Assembly (NCBI GenBank): GCA_016180645.1
Contig: JACPAV010000007.1
Span: 140,951-204,950 of the forward strand
Length of the DNA stretch: 64,000 nucleotides
From: Nitrospirota bacterium
GTDB lineage: Bacteria; JACPQY01
Direction: 5' to 3'
In this document: one piece after another, positions 55,494 to 63,922 of the stretch
Numbering within the stretch: position 1 is the first letter of the stretch
How the letters are laid out: each line of letters begins with the position of its first letter
Program-made: the position numbers and the translations under genes
The notes under the pieces: model-generated
What the model saw: only the letters and a program-made list of their open reading frames with translations
Database searches by the model: none
Told to the model about the DNA's origin: nothing

Positions 55494-56579
55494 ATGAGCT
55501 CCATCGCCGTACTGGGCGCCGGGAGCTTCGGCACGGCTCTCGCCTATCTGCTCGGCTCCAAGGGCTTGGAGGTCAGGCTTTGGTGTCGTCGGAAAGACCA
55601 GGCGGAATCCATCCGGCAATCGCGCCGAAACCCCGACTACCTGGCCGATACGATTCTGCCGGCGAGTGTGGCGTCGACTTCGGACTTGGCCGCCGCCGTT
55701 CGGGGTGTCGAAACGGTCGTGCTGGTCACGCCCACGCACTCGCTACGGGAGACGATACGAACCGGGGGCGGATCGCTGGATGGGGCGAAGACGATTGTGT
55801 GCGCTTCGAAAGGAATCGAAAACGAAACCTTCCTGACGCCCACGCAAATCGTTCGATCGCTCCTTCCCGGATCGGATCGGCGCGTCGCCGCGCTTTCAGG
55901 CCCCAGCTTTGCCAAGGAAATCGTGCGCGGCGTTCCGACGGCCGTGACCATTGCCTCTCTGGCGCCGGAGACGGCGAAAGAGATGCAGGCCCTGTTCCGG
56001 ACGCCCACGTTCCGGACCTACACTTCGGGAGATCTGGTGGGGGTCGAACTGGGGGGCGCCATGAAGAACGTGATCGCCATCGCGGCGGGGATTTGCGACG
56101 GCCTTCAATTCGGTCACAACGCGCGCGCCGCGCTCATTACGCGGGGCTTGGCGGAAATTACCCGAATGGCCGTGCGTCTCGGCGCCGAACCGCTTACGCT
56201 GGCAGGGCTCTCCGGACTGGGCGATCTCGTGCTGACCTGCACGGGCGATCTGAGTCGAAATCGCACGGTGGGCCTCCGGTTGGGTCAGGGGGAATCGTTG
56301 GACGCGATCGTCAAAGGCATGCACATGGTCCCACCACCCGCAACAGGCCGCGGGGCGGCCTCCCGGCCACTCGGTTCGCCTGGCGAAACGGTTGCAGGTG
56401 GTGCGATGGTGGCGGAGGGCATACACACCGCCCGTTCGGCCCGCCACTTCAGCCGGAAGCAGGGGGTGGAGCTTCCGATCACGGAGAAAGTTTACGAAGT
56501 GCTGTACGAGGGACTCCCGCCGCGCCGGGCCGTCGAAGAGCTCATGGGGCGGGAACTGAGGGCGGAAAGTACCGGCTGA
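55494..56579 (+). CDS. gpsA: Glycerol-3-phosphate dehydrogenase (NAD(P)+) GpsA with 27-residue insertion
   Basis: It reduces dihydroxyacetone phosphate to glycerol-3-phosphate for phospholipid synthesis. NAD motif IAVLGAGSFGTALA, VCASKGIE, ALSGPSFAKEI, ELGGAMKNVIAIAAGICDG (catalytic Lys), and GLSGLGDLVLTCTG. The length is 361 aa, and 334 without an insertion of 27 residues at about 280-306 (PPPATGRG...VAGGAMV), which splits the usual MxxVAEGxxTA segment. The insertion is a palindromic DNA element of 81 bp at 56330-56410 and leaves the frame open. The gene may still be functional, since the insertion lies in a loop-like region. Confidence 0.93.
   Translation: MSSIAVLGAGSFGTALAYLLGSKGLEVRLWCRRKDQAESIRQSRRNPDYLADTILPASVASTSDLAAAVRGVETVVLVTPTHSLRETIRTGGGSLDGAKTIVCASKGIENETFLTPTQIVRSLLPGSDRRVAALSGPSFAKEIVRGVPTAVTIASLAPETAKEMQALFRTPTFRTYTSGDLVGVELGGAMKNVIAIAAGICDGLQFGHNARAALITRGLAEITRMAVRLGAEPLTLAGLSGLGDLVLTCTGDLSRNRTVGLRLGQGESLDAIVKGMHMVPPPATGRGAASRPLGSPGETVAGGAMVAEGIHTARSARHFSRKQGVELPITEKVYEVLYEGLPPRRAVEELMGRELRAESTG
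56330..56410 (+). mobile_element. 81-bp palindromic element inserted in frame in gpsA
   Basis: The insert is bounded by a direct repeat ATGGT (56325-56329 and 56406-56410), a probable target duplication. Its ends are inverted: CACCACCCGCAAC (56332-56344) and GTTGCAGGTGGTG (56391-56403), 12 of 13 matching. Inside are AGGCCGC-GGG-GCGGCCT and TTCGCC-T-GGCGAA. Exactly 27 codons are added without a stop. It resembles the in-frame palindromic elements of Rickettsia in behaviour, not in sequence. Confidence 0.65.
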
Positions 56580-56907
56580 CGATTTCTGCGAAGCGGTCGG
56601 CGAACGCCGATTTCGGGAGGACCTCGCCACAACCCTGTTCTTTGGCCTTTTTCTTCTGCTCCGTCTGGACGTGCGAAAAAAAGGCGACCACGGGAAGATC
56701 CGGTCGCCCCGAAGACGCTCTCAGACGGGTGACCGGATCCGAATCGTTCGAGGTGAAACAGCCCAGGTCGAGTACGGCGAGTTGCGGCGGCGGACCTTTG
56801 GGCAGGGCTGAGAGGCTCGGTACACGCACGATCGCCATTCCCTGCTTCTCCGCGACGCTCCTGAGCTTCGAGTAGTAGAACAAATCCTGCGTCAGAACCC
56901 AGATCAT
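56542..56907 (-). CDS. Response-regulator receiver-like protein
   Basis: A 121-residue stand-alone protein with a CheY-like layout: IWVLTQDLFYYSKLRSVAEK, LAVLDLGCFTSNDSD, LPVVAFFSHVQTEQKKKAKE and CGEVLPKSAFADRF. The LDLG region holds an Asp but the phosphoacceptor geometry is not certain, so it may be a degenerate receiver. The family also occurs beside other signalling genes. It is convergent with gpsA and overlaps its 3' end by 38 bases. It could partner the histidine kinase at 48079. Confidence 0.65.
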   Translation of the reverse strand: MIWVLTQDLFYYSKLRSVAEKQGMAIVRVPSLSALPKGPPPQLAVLDLGCFTSNDSDPVTRLRASSGRPDLPVVAFFSHVQTEQKKKAKEQGCGEVLPKSAFADRFAEIVSRYFPPSVPAP

Positions 56908-57034
56908 TTCTCTTCTCCGCTTGCTTCACGGTAGGCCGGTTGGGGCTCGAGAGCAAGCCAGGCCTTTGAGCCGAACTTCATCCGAAGTGTCAACTTTACT
57001 TGCAAAACTTAAAGTAAAATGCTAACATTCCAAC

Positions 57035-57886
57035 ATGGCGCAGAGGGTGGAAGGATTCCTGAACCAGCTTTCCAACGCTCAGCCGCTCATCCAAAGGCCC
57101 CGCGAGGAAACGCTCCCCACCGATCTCAATCGACCCACCGCGGGCCCGGCTGTTCGGAAACGACCTGCCGGCGCCGAGGGCGAGCCTGCGCCGAAGCCTC
57201 AGAAGGGGGTATCCCCCGAACTCATCGTTTCGCTGCGGCCGCGGCAGGCGGAAGCCCCTGCGGAAGGAGGCGAGCTCGGTCTGGCCCGCGCGCGAGCGGC
57301 CTTGGTGGCCTTGGTCGAGCGCCCGGCTCCTTTTGAGAGAATCTCCGAGGTTGAATTCGACGCGGCCAGGGTAAGAGATATCCTCATCCATGTTCGGGAA
57401 CCGGTTTCCGAGTCGGAGTCAAAGGCAGTGATCGAGAAGCTGTCCCGGATCGAGGGGAGGGAGGCGCCCACACCGGAGGCGCCGAGAAGCCGTGAGGCTG
57501 AAGCCGGTGCAGCGCGGGTTGGGGCGAGAACCAGAGAGGCCGTACCTCAACCTGAGCGCAATCCTTTTGTTCGAGGGCCGGTGGCCGAGCGATTGGGCGT
57601 GGTTGAGAAGCCACCCGAAGCCGTAAATCGGCCTATCGAAGTTGAAGAAGCCCCTCAGCGGCCGGCTGCACCCCGTCGTTTGCCGGTGAACGCGGAGGCC
57701 GAGCGACCCGCTCCACCCGTGCCCGAGCGGGCTCCCGCGGTTGTGGAGGAGCGCCCACGTCGCGAGCCGGAAACTCCGGCGCCGGGACCCCGGCTCCAGG
57801 AGGCTCTGCAGCAGTCCGTGGCTTCCGCCAGCGTCCGCGAAAACGTTTCCGGCCTGGGCGATATCCGGCCGACAGCCGGACGTTAG
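57035..57886 (+). CDS. Pro/Glu/Ala/Arg-rich protein of unknown function
   Basis: A 283-residue protein, no family recognised. Residues 1-35 and about 65-145 (IVSLRPRQAEAPAEGGELGL, ERISEVEFDAARVRDILIHV, SESESKAVIEKLSRIEGREA) may be folded or helical; the rest, from about 145 to 265, is low complexity with many Pro, Glu, Arg and Ala. It has no signal peptide. A weak promoter (TTGCAA, 17 bases, TAACAT, 57001-57029) is directly upstream, with a ACTTTA/TAAAGT inverted repeat overlapping. Codon use is like its neighbours, so the gene looks real. Confidence 0.55.
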   Translation: MAQRVEGFLNQLSNAQPLIQRPREETLPTDLNRPTAGPAVRKRPAGAEGEPAPKPQKGVSPELIVSLRPRQAEAPAEGGELGLARARAALVALVERPAPFERISEVEFDAARVRDILIHVREPVSESESKAVIEKLSRIEGREAPTPEAPRSREAEAGAARVGARTREAVPQPERNPFVRGPVAERLGVVEKPPEAVNRPIEVEEAPQRPAAPRRLPVNAEAERPAPPVPERAPAVVEERPRREPETPAPGPRLQEALQQSVASASVRENVSGLGDIRPTAGR

Positions 57887-57914
57887 GCCACTTCCGCCCG
57901 TCTGCCTTAATCCA

Positions 57915-58172
57915 CTATCGGCCCGGTCTCAGGTTGCCGATCAGATCGACGAGGAGCGCCGTCATTTCCGGCAGATTTCCCGAAAGGTCGGTATCGGAAG
58001 CGCCGATCAGTTTTCGAAAGGAGCGATACAGGTCTGAAAGCTCGGTGAACGGTGTGCCGGGGCGGCTCTCGACGGCCCGCACGAGTTCATCCAGGATCGC
58101 TTCGATTTTCTCGCGAAGATCGGAATGAACCCCGGGGGAGGCATTAAGCACGGTCTGGAGTTGGAGCAGCAA
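57915..58172 (-). CDS. Small helical protein after frr, start uncertain
   Basis: From the TTG at 58172 the product is 85 residues, rich in Leu and Glu (LLLQLQTVLNASPGVHSDLR). The same frame is open for about 43 more codons upstream (RRESLRYLDTQLRSAPPEYV, FGILNEELARLLLQ) and looks like protein, right up to the frr stop. It has no ATG, GTG or TTG there, only CTG, and it starts beyond a run of nine C (58280-58288, minus strand). The start may be a CTG (minus strand, near 58249) or depend on slippage in the C run. Function unknown. Confidence 0.5.
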   Translation of the reverse strand: MLLQLQTVLNASPGVHSDLREKIEAILDELVRAVESRPGTPFTELSDLYRSFRKLIGASDTDLSGNLPEMTALLVDLIGNLRPGR

Positions 58173-58300
58173 GCGGGCCAGCTCCTCGTTCAGGATACCG
58201 AAAACGTATTCAGGGGGGGCCGAGCGGAGTTGAGTGTCGAGGTAGCGCAGCGATTCGCGCCGGTGGGCGGCAGGAGGCCGGGGGGGGGACGGTTCGTTCC

Positions 58301-58876
58301 CTATGTTTCGAGGATTTCTTTTTCTTTGCTCTTGAGCGTTTCGTCAACTTTGTGGATCTCGTCGTCCGTCAACTTTTGAAGCTCGTTGAGAAAGCGTCGC
58401 AGGTCGTCCTCGGGGAGTTTGCCGTCCTTCTTGCGCTTCTCCAGGGCCTCCTTGGCGTCCCTCCGCGCGTTTCGCATGGAAACCCGGCATTCTTCCGCGT
58501 GCTTGTGCGCGAGCTTTACGAAATCCTGGCGCCGTTCCTGAGTCAGCGGAGGGATGGACACGCGCATGATTTGACCGTCGGTCGTGGGCACGAGTCCGAG
58601 ATTGGAATTGATGATGGCTTTCTCGATGAAGGGAACCGCCTTCTTGTCCCAGGCCTGAATGGTAATCATGCGCGCCTCGGGTACGGCGAGTGTGGCCACC
58701 TGGTTCAGCGGGAGGTGGCTGCCGTAGTATTCCACGCGGATATTGTCGAGAAGAGCGAGGGAGGCGCGTCCGGTGCGGAGGCCGGCTAGTTCCTTCCTGA
58801 GTGCTTCGGCCGCCTTGTCCATCTTGTCGCGGGCGACCTTGTTTTCATCCGCCGTCGCTTGTGTGGGACTGGCCAT
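58301..58876 (-). CDS. frr: Ribosome recycling factor
   Basis: A 191-residue factor that, with EF-G, splits the post-termination ribosome. LRTGRASLALLDNIRVEYYG, PEARMITIQAWDKKAVPFIE, IIQ-like AIINSNLGLVPTTDGQIMRV and LTQERRQDFVKLAHKHAEEC are the usual helices and strands. It follows pyrH by 79 bases in the conserved rpsB-tsf-pyrH-frr order. The start ATG at 58876 fits the family. Confidence 0.97.
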   Translation of the reverse strand: MASPTQATADENKVARDKMDKAAEALRKELAGLRTGRASLALLDNIRVEYYGSHLPLNQVATLAVPEARMITIQAWDKKAVPFIEKAIINSNLGLVPTTDGQIMRVSIPPLTQERRQDFVKLAHKHAEECRVSMRNARRDAKEALEKRKKDGKLPEDDLRRFLNELQKLTDDEIHKVDETLKSKEKEILET

Positions 58877-58955
58877 CGAAGATTATTGTACTACGAAACC
58901 GGGCCTTTGGAAGTCATTTCCGGATTCACGCGGCTTCGGAAACCCGCGTGGTGTT

Positions 58956-59678
58956 CTACCCGTTGTAGACGAGCGTGCCGATCGGCTCCCGATGCACCAC
59001 GCGCTTGAGGTTCCCCTTTTTCCGGATGTTGAACACAATGATCGGGATCGAATTTCCCATGCAGAGAGATACGGCAGTGGCGTCCATCACCTGGAGACCC
59101 TTCTTGAGCACGTCCATGTAAGTCAGTTTCGTATACTTCTTCGCGTTCTTGTTCTTGAACGGATCGCTGTCGTACACGCCTTCCACCTTGGTCGCTTTGA
59201 GAATAATTTCGGCGTGGATTTCCTGGGCCCGGAGGCTGGCCGCGGTGTCCGTGGTGAAGAAGGGATTGCCCGTTCCCGCGGCGAAGATGACCACACGGTT
59301 CTTTTCCAGATGTCGGATGGCGCGGCGGCGGATGTACGGCTCGGCCACGCGGTCCATGTGAAGGGCGGTCTGTACGCGCGTATACACGCCCTTCTTCTCC
59401 AGCAGGTCCTGGAGGGCGAGACTGTTGATGACCGTGGCCAGCATGCCCATGTAGTCCGCGGTGGCCCGCTCAATCCCCCCGGCCTTGTCGGATGTTCCTC
59501 GAAAAATGTTGCCGCCTCCGAGGACGATGGCCGTCTGAATGCCTTCGGAGTAGACGCCCTTGATTTCATCGGAGATGGATTCCATCGCCCGGTGGCTGAT
59601 GCCGTAGCCTCCCTCTTCCGCAAGGGACTCCCCGGTGAGCTTGAGGAGGACCCTCTTGTAAGGTGGGGAGCTACCCAC
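58956..59678 (-). CDS. pyrH: UMP kinase PyrH
   Basis: It converts UMP to UDP as the hexameric bacterial enzyme. [12 protein letters not shown] at the start, [56 protein letters not shown] and [20 protein letters not shown] are diagnostic. The frame runs upstream of 59678, but the GTG at 59678 (240 aa) begins just before the domain and overlaps the tsf stop by 8 bases, so it is preferred. Confidence 0.96.
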   Translation of the reverse strand: MGSSPPYKRVLLKLTGESLAEEGGYGISHRAMESISDEIKGVYSEGIQTAIVLGGGNIFRGTSDKAGGIERATADYMGMLATVINSLALQDLLEKKGVYTRVQTALHMDRVAEPYIRRRAIRHLEKNRVVIFAAGTGNPFFTTDTAASLRAQEIHAEIILKATKVEGVYDSDPFKNKNAKKYTKLTYMDVLKKGLQVMDATAVSLCMGNSIPIIVFNIRKKGNLKRVVHREPIGTLVYNG

Positions 59679-60279
59679 GCGTGGATTCGCCGAGCTCGAA
59701 ACGAACGAAGCGGCGGACGACGATGTTCTCGCCGAGTTGAGCGATGCTCTGCTTGATGTAGTCGGTGACGGAAATGTTGGGGTCCTTGATGTAGGGCTGA
59801 TCCAAAAGGCAGACATCCTGAAAGAACTTGACGAGCTTGCCCTCGATGATCTTTTCTACGACCTGGGGCGGCTTCCCCGAGGCGGCGGCCTCTTTCCGCA
59901 GGATGGCCTTCTGATCTTCCAGAGCGGGGGCGGGAACGTCCGTGCGGGAAACGTAGAGGGGGTTGGACGCGGCCACCTGCATCGCGATGTCTTTGGCCAC
60001 GGCCTGGAAGTTCGGGGTGCGCGCCACGAAGTCGGTTTCGCAGTTCACTTCCACCAGGACGCCGATCTTGCCGCCGGCGTGAACATAGTTGCCGACCAAG
60101 CCCTCCGACGCCACACGCTGAACTTTTCGCTCGGCGCGGGCAAGGCCCTTTTCGCGGAGATAGCGGGTGGCTTTGTCGACGTCCCCCTGCATTTCGGCCA
60201 GCGCCTTTTTGCAGTCCATGATGCCGGCGCCGGTCTTCTCGCGCAGTTCCCTGATCCGATCGACTTCAGACGCAGCCAT
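59671..60279 (-). CDS. tsf: Elongation factor Ts
   Basis: A 202-residue guanine-nucleotide exchange factor for EF-Tu. The N-terminal [20 protein letters not shown], the [20 protein letters not shown] segment and the core [20 protein letters not shown] are intact. It is of the short type, with a single core subdomain, like the Thermus protein. It lies 16 bases after rpsB and overlaps pyrH. Confidence 0.96.
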   Translation of the reverse strand: MAASEVDRIRELREKTGAGIMDCKKALAEMQGDVDKATRYLREKGLARAERKVQRVASEGLVGNYVHAGGKIGVLVEVNCETDFVARTPNFQAVAKDIAMQVAASNPLYVSRTDVPAPALEDQKAILRKEAAASGKPPQVVEKIIEGKLVKFFQDVCLLDQPYIKDPNISVTDYIKQSIAQLGENIVVRRFVRFELGESTRG

Positions 60280-60295
60280 GGGAGGAATGAGGGGG

Positions 60296-61144
60296 CTAGG
60301 ACTTACGCGGCTCTTGCTTCTCGTCGTACGCGGCGATCAGCTCCTCGATCGTACGGCGCATCCGCACCTTGCCGCGCTCCACTTTGACGCCGGCGATGGT
60401 CGTCTGAGCGACCTGGACCTCGGGCTCGGCGGTCTGCCGCTGCTCGTGCATGCTCTTCTCCAGCGCCAGCCGTCCGTCGGAAATGGCTTCGCCGATGCGG
60501 GTGAGGAAAAGCCGGATGGATCGGACCGAATCATCATTGGCAGGGATGGGATAGGCCATTTCGTCGGGGTCGCTGTTCGTGTCGGCCAACGCCACCACCG
60601 GGATGGAGAGGCGGTGGGCCTCCTGAATGGCAATGTGTTCCTTCTCGCTGTCGACTACCACGAGCGCTCCGGGCAGCTTGTCCATGTTGAGAATGCCCTC
60701 CAAGGCGCTCTGCATCTTGTCCCGCTTGAGGATCATGCGGCGGACTTCCTTCTTCGTGAACGCGGGACTGAACCCTTCTTTTTCCATTCGCTCAAGCGCC
60801 TTGATCTGTTCGACGCATTTCTTGATCGTGTTGAAATTCGTTAGCGTGCCTCCGACCCACCGGAGATTGACGTACGGCATGTCGTGGGCTTTCGCGATCT
60901 CGCCGACGATCATCTGCGCCTGGGGCTTTGTTCCGATGAGGAGGACCTTCTCGCCCCGGGCTACAATATGACCGACGAAATTGCAGGCTTCCTTGCAAAG
61001 GTCGATGGTCTTATTGACGTTCAGGATGTGGATGCCCCGCTTGGCGCCGTAGATGTAAGGGGCCATCTTGGGGTTCCACTTTTGGGTCGGGTGACCCAGG
61101 TGGACGCCCGCTTCAATGAGCTCAGTGACCGTCAATTCCGCCAT
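60296..61144 (-). CDS. rpsB: Small ribosomal subunit protein uS2
   Basis: The 282-residue protein S2 starts at ATG 61144 (MAELTVTELIEAGVHLGHPT). PKMAPYIYGAKRGIHILNVN, RWVGGTLTNFNTIKKCVEQI, PGALVVVDSEKEHIAIQEAH and DTNSDPDEMAYPIPANDDSV are conserved. The C-terminal 45 residues are charged. It heads the rpsB-tsf-pyrH-frr cluster. The frame is open 7 codons further upstream but the ATG fits. Confidence 0.97.
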   Translation of the reverse strand: MAELTVTELIEAGVHLGHPTQKWNPKMAPYIYGAKRGIHILNVNKTIDLCKEACNFVGHIVARGEKVLLIGTKPQAQMIVGEIAKAHDMPYVNLRWVGGTLTNFNTIKKCVEQIKALERMEKEGFSPAFTKKEVRRMILKRDKMQSALEGILNMDKLPGALVVVDSEKEHIAIQEAHRLSIPVVALADTNSDPDEMAYPIPANDDSVRSIRLFLTRIGEAISDGRLALEKSMHEQRQTAEPEVQVAQTTIAGVKVERGKVRMRRTIEELIAAYDEKQEPRKS

Positions 61145-61195
61145 AAGCGCGCCCCTGTATAGCACACCCCGAAACGGAGTGCAAAACCCGGTAAG

Positions 61196-63499
61196 TTATG
61201 GAACGAGGGGGTCGGTCCGCCCCCAGGAGGAGGGGGAAGACCCCATGGTCAGGAGGAGCGAGCCGCCGGAGGCGAGGTCCGCGTGGCGAAACCACGGCTC
61301 GCGAAGCGGCCTGCCATTGAGCGAAGCGGACCGAATGTAAAGATTTTCCGGAGAAGCGTTCCTAGCCTCGATGACAAAGTTCCCGTCGGGGAGGTGCAGG
61401 ACGCTTCGGCCGAACACCGGACTGCCGATGAGGTAGACGTCGGTCCCGGCGAGCGGATAGATGCCCATTGCGCTGAAGACGTACCACGCAGAGAGAGTGC
61501 CCGCGTCATCGTTCCCGGGAAGGCCGTCCGGCCCGTCGGTGTACTTGGTGTCCATGATCCACCGAATCCATCTCGGGGCGAGATCCGGGCGGCCGGCGAG
61601 CGTGTACATGTAGGCGGCGTGGATGTCGGGTTCGTTGCCGTGCCAGTAGTAGGGATCGGGCATGGGGTAGGGGGTTCCGCCGAGGGGGATGACCGCCGCG
61701 GGATTTTCCACGGAGGATTGGAAAAAGGTGTCGAGCTTCCGGAGCATCGCGTCGCGGCTGCCGAAGAGTTGGATGAATCCGGACACGTCGTAGGGAACGA
61801 GCCAAAGATATTGCCAGGCATTGCCTTCGACGTAGTGGTCTTGGAGGATTCCCGCCGGATTGAATTTGTCCGGGTCGGCCCATGAACCGGATGTCGTTTT
61901 GGGCCGGAAGAACTGGGTGTCATCGTCCCACTGGTTTCGATAGGTTTGTGATCGTTCGAGATAGGTGGCGTGGTCGGATTCCAGACCCAAGGCCCTGGCC
62001 ATTCGAGCAATCGCGTAATCGGCATAGGCGTATTCGAGAGTGAGTGAGACCGACCCGCCCATTTTGTCGGCTGGACAGAAACCGGCCGCGAGGCAGTCCT
62101 TGATTCCGCCACGCGGGCCATCCGTTCCCGCCGATTTTTTCATGCCTTCGTAGGCCAGGGCCGAGTCGAATTCGCGAATGCCCTTCAGGTAGCTTTCGGC
62201 GATCACGATATCGGCCGGGGTGCCCACCATCGTGCCCGCTTCGCTCGATGCGAGCGGCCACCGAGGGAAGTTGCCGTGCTGCTCGTACATCTTGACCAGC
62301 GTTACCACCATCTCACGTTGCCGATCGGGGGCGAGCAGGGTCAGGAGCGAGTGGAGCGTGTGGTACGTATCCCACAGCGAGAAATCGGTGTAGTAGCGGA
62401 AACCGTCCGCCTGATGGATTTGCTTGTCGAGGCCGACGTACCGCCCGTCCACGTCGGTAAAGAGCGTGGGCATGAGATTCGAGTGGTAGAGGGCGGTGTA
62501 GAAAATCGTGCGTTCGCGCTCGGAACCGCCGGTGGCTTCAATTCCACCCATGATCTTGCTCCACGCGTTTTCGGCGGCTGCGCGTATTTCTTCAAACGAT
62601 TTCCCGGCGATCTCCCGCTCGCGGTTGAGCCGCGCCTGTTCCACGCTGACGTAGGAAAGTCCAACCTGTGCCTCGACGGTCGTGGCCCCGGTCACTTCGA
62701 ATCCCAGGTAGGCGCCGGCATCGCTGCCGTTCTCGAGGACTTCGAAGCCGGATTGACCGGGCAGGAGTTCGCCCTTGTTCCACAGGCTGTATTCTATAAT
62801 GGGCCGGTTGAACTGGGCCGAAAAATACACGTGGAAGATGGGCCCAAAGTCCCCCTTGTTGATCATCCAGCCGGAGATGTCACGATCACCAGGAGAGATG
62901 TCGATGCGAGCGCCCCGGCACTCACCGGTTCCCAACGTGTGGCAGACATCGATCAGGACCACCGGCGGCGCTCCGGCCGGAAAAGTGTATCGATGGGCCG
63001 CGCTTCTTTCCGAGGCGGTGAGTTCGACCCGGATCCCGCTGTCCTCCAGAGTCACGGCGTAGTATCCCGGACGCGCGGCTTCGGTGCTGTGGGAGAATCG
63101 GCTCTGGTAGCCGATTTCGTTTGTCTTGGAGACGTCCATTCCCACCGTGGGCATGAACAAGATGTTCCCGTAGTCCGCAACTCCCGTGCCCTCCATGTGC
63201 GTGTGGCTGAATCCCTGGATGAAGGTATCGGGGTACCAGTATCCGGCGGCATGGGCGAAACCGATCGCCGCGAGATCGCCCGACGTGTCGGGTCCCACTT
63301 TGACCATTCCGAACGGCATTGTTGCCCCGGGAAATGCATTTCCTTGGGCGAATCCGGCCCCGCCGCTCCCGATGAGCGGATTTACATATTCGATGGCCGG
63401 CTTGGCAAGTGGCTGAGCAATTGGTGCTTGGACGGCTTCAGAGTTGCAGGCCGCGCAAAAGATGACCACCTCAGCCAAGTGGACTCGACGCGTCCCCAT
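61196..63499 (-). CDS. GH92-family glycoside hydrolase (putative alpha-mannosidase) with lipoprotein-like signal
   Basis: A 767-residue exported enzyme. The N-terminus VVIFCAACNSEAV suggests a short signal and lipobox. GH92 hallmarks: VNPLIGSGGAGFAQGNAFPG, GFSHTHMEGTGVADYGNILF, EGNAWQYLWLVPYDVSG with Glu558 (predicted acid), HGNEPDIHAAYMYTLAGRPD, and GNDDAGTLSAWYVFSAMGIY with Asp664 and Asp665 (predicted base). The family hydrolyses alpha-mannosides with calcium. It stands alone; there is no SusC/D pair nearby. Activity and linkage are inferred from the family. Confidence 0.92.
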   Translation of the reverse strand: MGTRRVHLAEVVIFCAACNSEAVQAPIAQPLAKPAIEYVNPLIGSGGAGFAQGNAFPGATMPFGMVKVGPDTSGDLAAIGFAHAAGYWYPDTFIQGFSHTHMEGTGVADYGNILFMPTVGMDVSKTNEIGYQSRFSHSTEAARPGYYAVTLEDSGIRVELTASERSAAHRYTFPAGAPPVVLIDVCHTLGTGECRGARIDISPGDRDISGWMINKGDFGPIFHVYFSAQFNRPIIEYSLWNKGELLPGQSGFEVLENGSDAGAYLGFEVTGATTVEAQVGLSYVSVEQARLNREREIAGKSFEEIRAAAENAWSKIMGGIEATGGSERERTIFYTALYHSNLMPTLFTDVDGRYVGLDKQIHQADGFRYYTDFSLWDTYHTLHSLLTLLAPDRQREMVVTLVKMYEQHGNFPRWPLASSEAGTMVGTPADIVIAESYLKGIREFDSALAYEGMKKSAGTDGPRGGIKDCLAAGFCPADKMGGSVSLTLEYAYADYAIARMARALGLESDHATYLERSQTYRNQWDDDTQFFRPKTTSGSWADPDKFNPAGILQDHYVEGNAWQYLWLVPYDVSGFIQLFGSRDAMLRKLDTFFQSSVENPAAVIPLGGTPYPMPDPYYWHGNEPDIHAAYMYTLAGRPDLAPRWIRWIMDTKYTDGPDGLPGNDDAGTLSAWYVFSAMGIYPLAGTDVYLIGSPVFGRSVLHLPDGNFVIEARNASPENLYIRSASLNGRPLREPWFRHADLASGGSLLLTMGSSPSSWGRTDPLVP

Positions 63500-63549
63500 C
63501 TCTTACGTGTACCACAATCAGGCGCATCCTCCGAGAGCGATAAGTGCCC

Positions 63550-63775
63550 ATCCCAAAACGTATCGCGGACCCTGAAGGGCCCGCTACGGAGAAGCTGTTT
63601 TTCGCCTGTAGCGGAGCCTTTAGGCTCCGCGAATCCCGCTCCGGTTCTGTCGGGTTTTGGGATAGGTTCTGAGCTCGACTTTTGCCATTTTTCCATGCTG
63701 TGTGAACATCGCTTAGAATCTCGCTCGGATGGGAAGGTATCTTCAGACACCGCTCAAGAATGGCAAAAGTCGAGC
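63550..63775. repeat. Nested inverted repeats in the gap after GH92
   Basis: A 10-bp pair ATCCCAAAAC (63550-63559)/GTTTTGGGAT (63654-63663) encloses the hairpin GCGGAGCC-TTTA-GGCTCCGC (63611-63630). A second, 17-bp perfect pair is GCTCGACTTTTGCCATT (63673-63689)/AATGGCAAAAGTCGAGC (63759-63775), with 69 bases between. No ORF that I can support lies in this region. Confidence 0.6.
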
Positions 63776-63801
63776 TTAGAGCCTCTGACAGAATGCCGCT
63801 T

Positions 63802-63898
63802 CGTAGGGGAGCATCTTCAGATGCTCCCAATACGGGCGGATCTAAAGATCCGCCCCTACGAATTGCTCCCTCTTTCGGGAGGGCCTGAAGGCCCTCCC
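63802..63898. repeat. Double-hairpin element with CGTAGGGG...CCCCTACG ends and a third hairpin
   Basis: CGTAGGGG (63802-63809) pairs with CCCCTACG (63853-63860). Between them are GGGAGCATCT-TC-AGATGCTCCC (63807-63828) and GGGCGGATCT-AA-AGATCCGCCC (63834-63855). A third hairpin, GGGAGGGCC-TGAA-GGCCCTCCC (63877-63898), follows. It is the clearest member of the family at 46116 and 52204. Confidence 0.65.
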
Positions 63899-63922
63899 CT
63901 TTCTCTGAAAGCGGCTGCCTTG

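Noticed and set aside
53552..55534. 660-codon open frame antisense to aspS
   Set aside because: It mirrors the complete aspS gene and has no domain-like order or ribosome-binding site.
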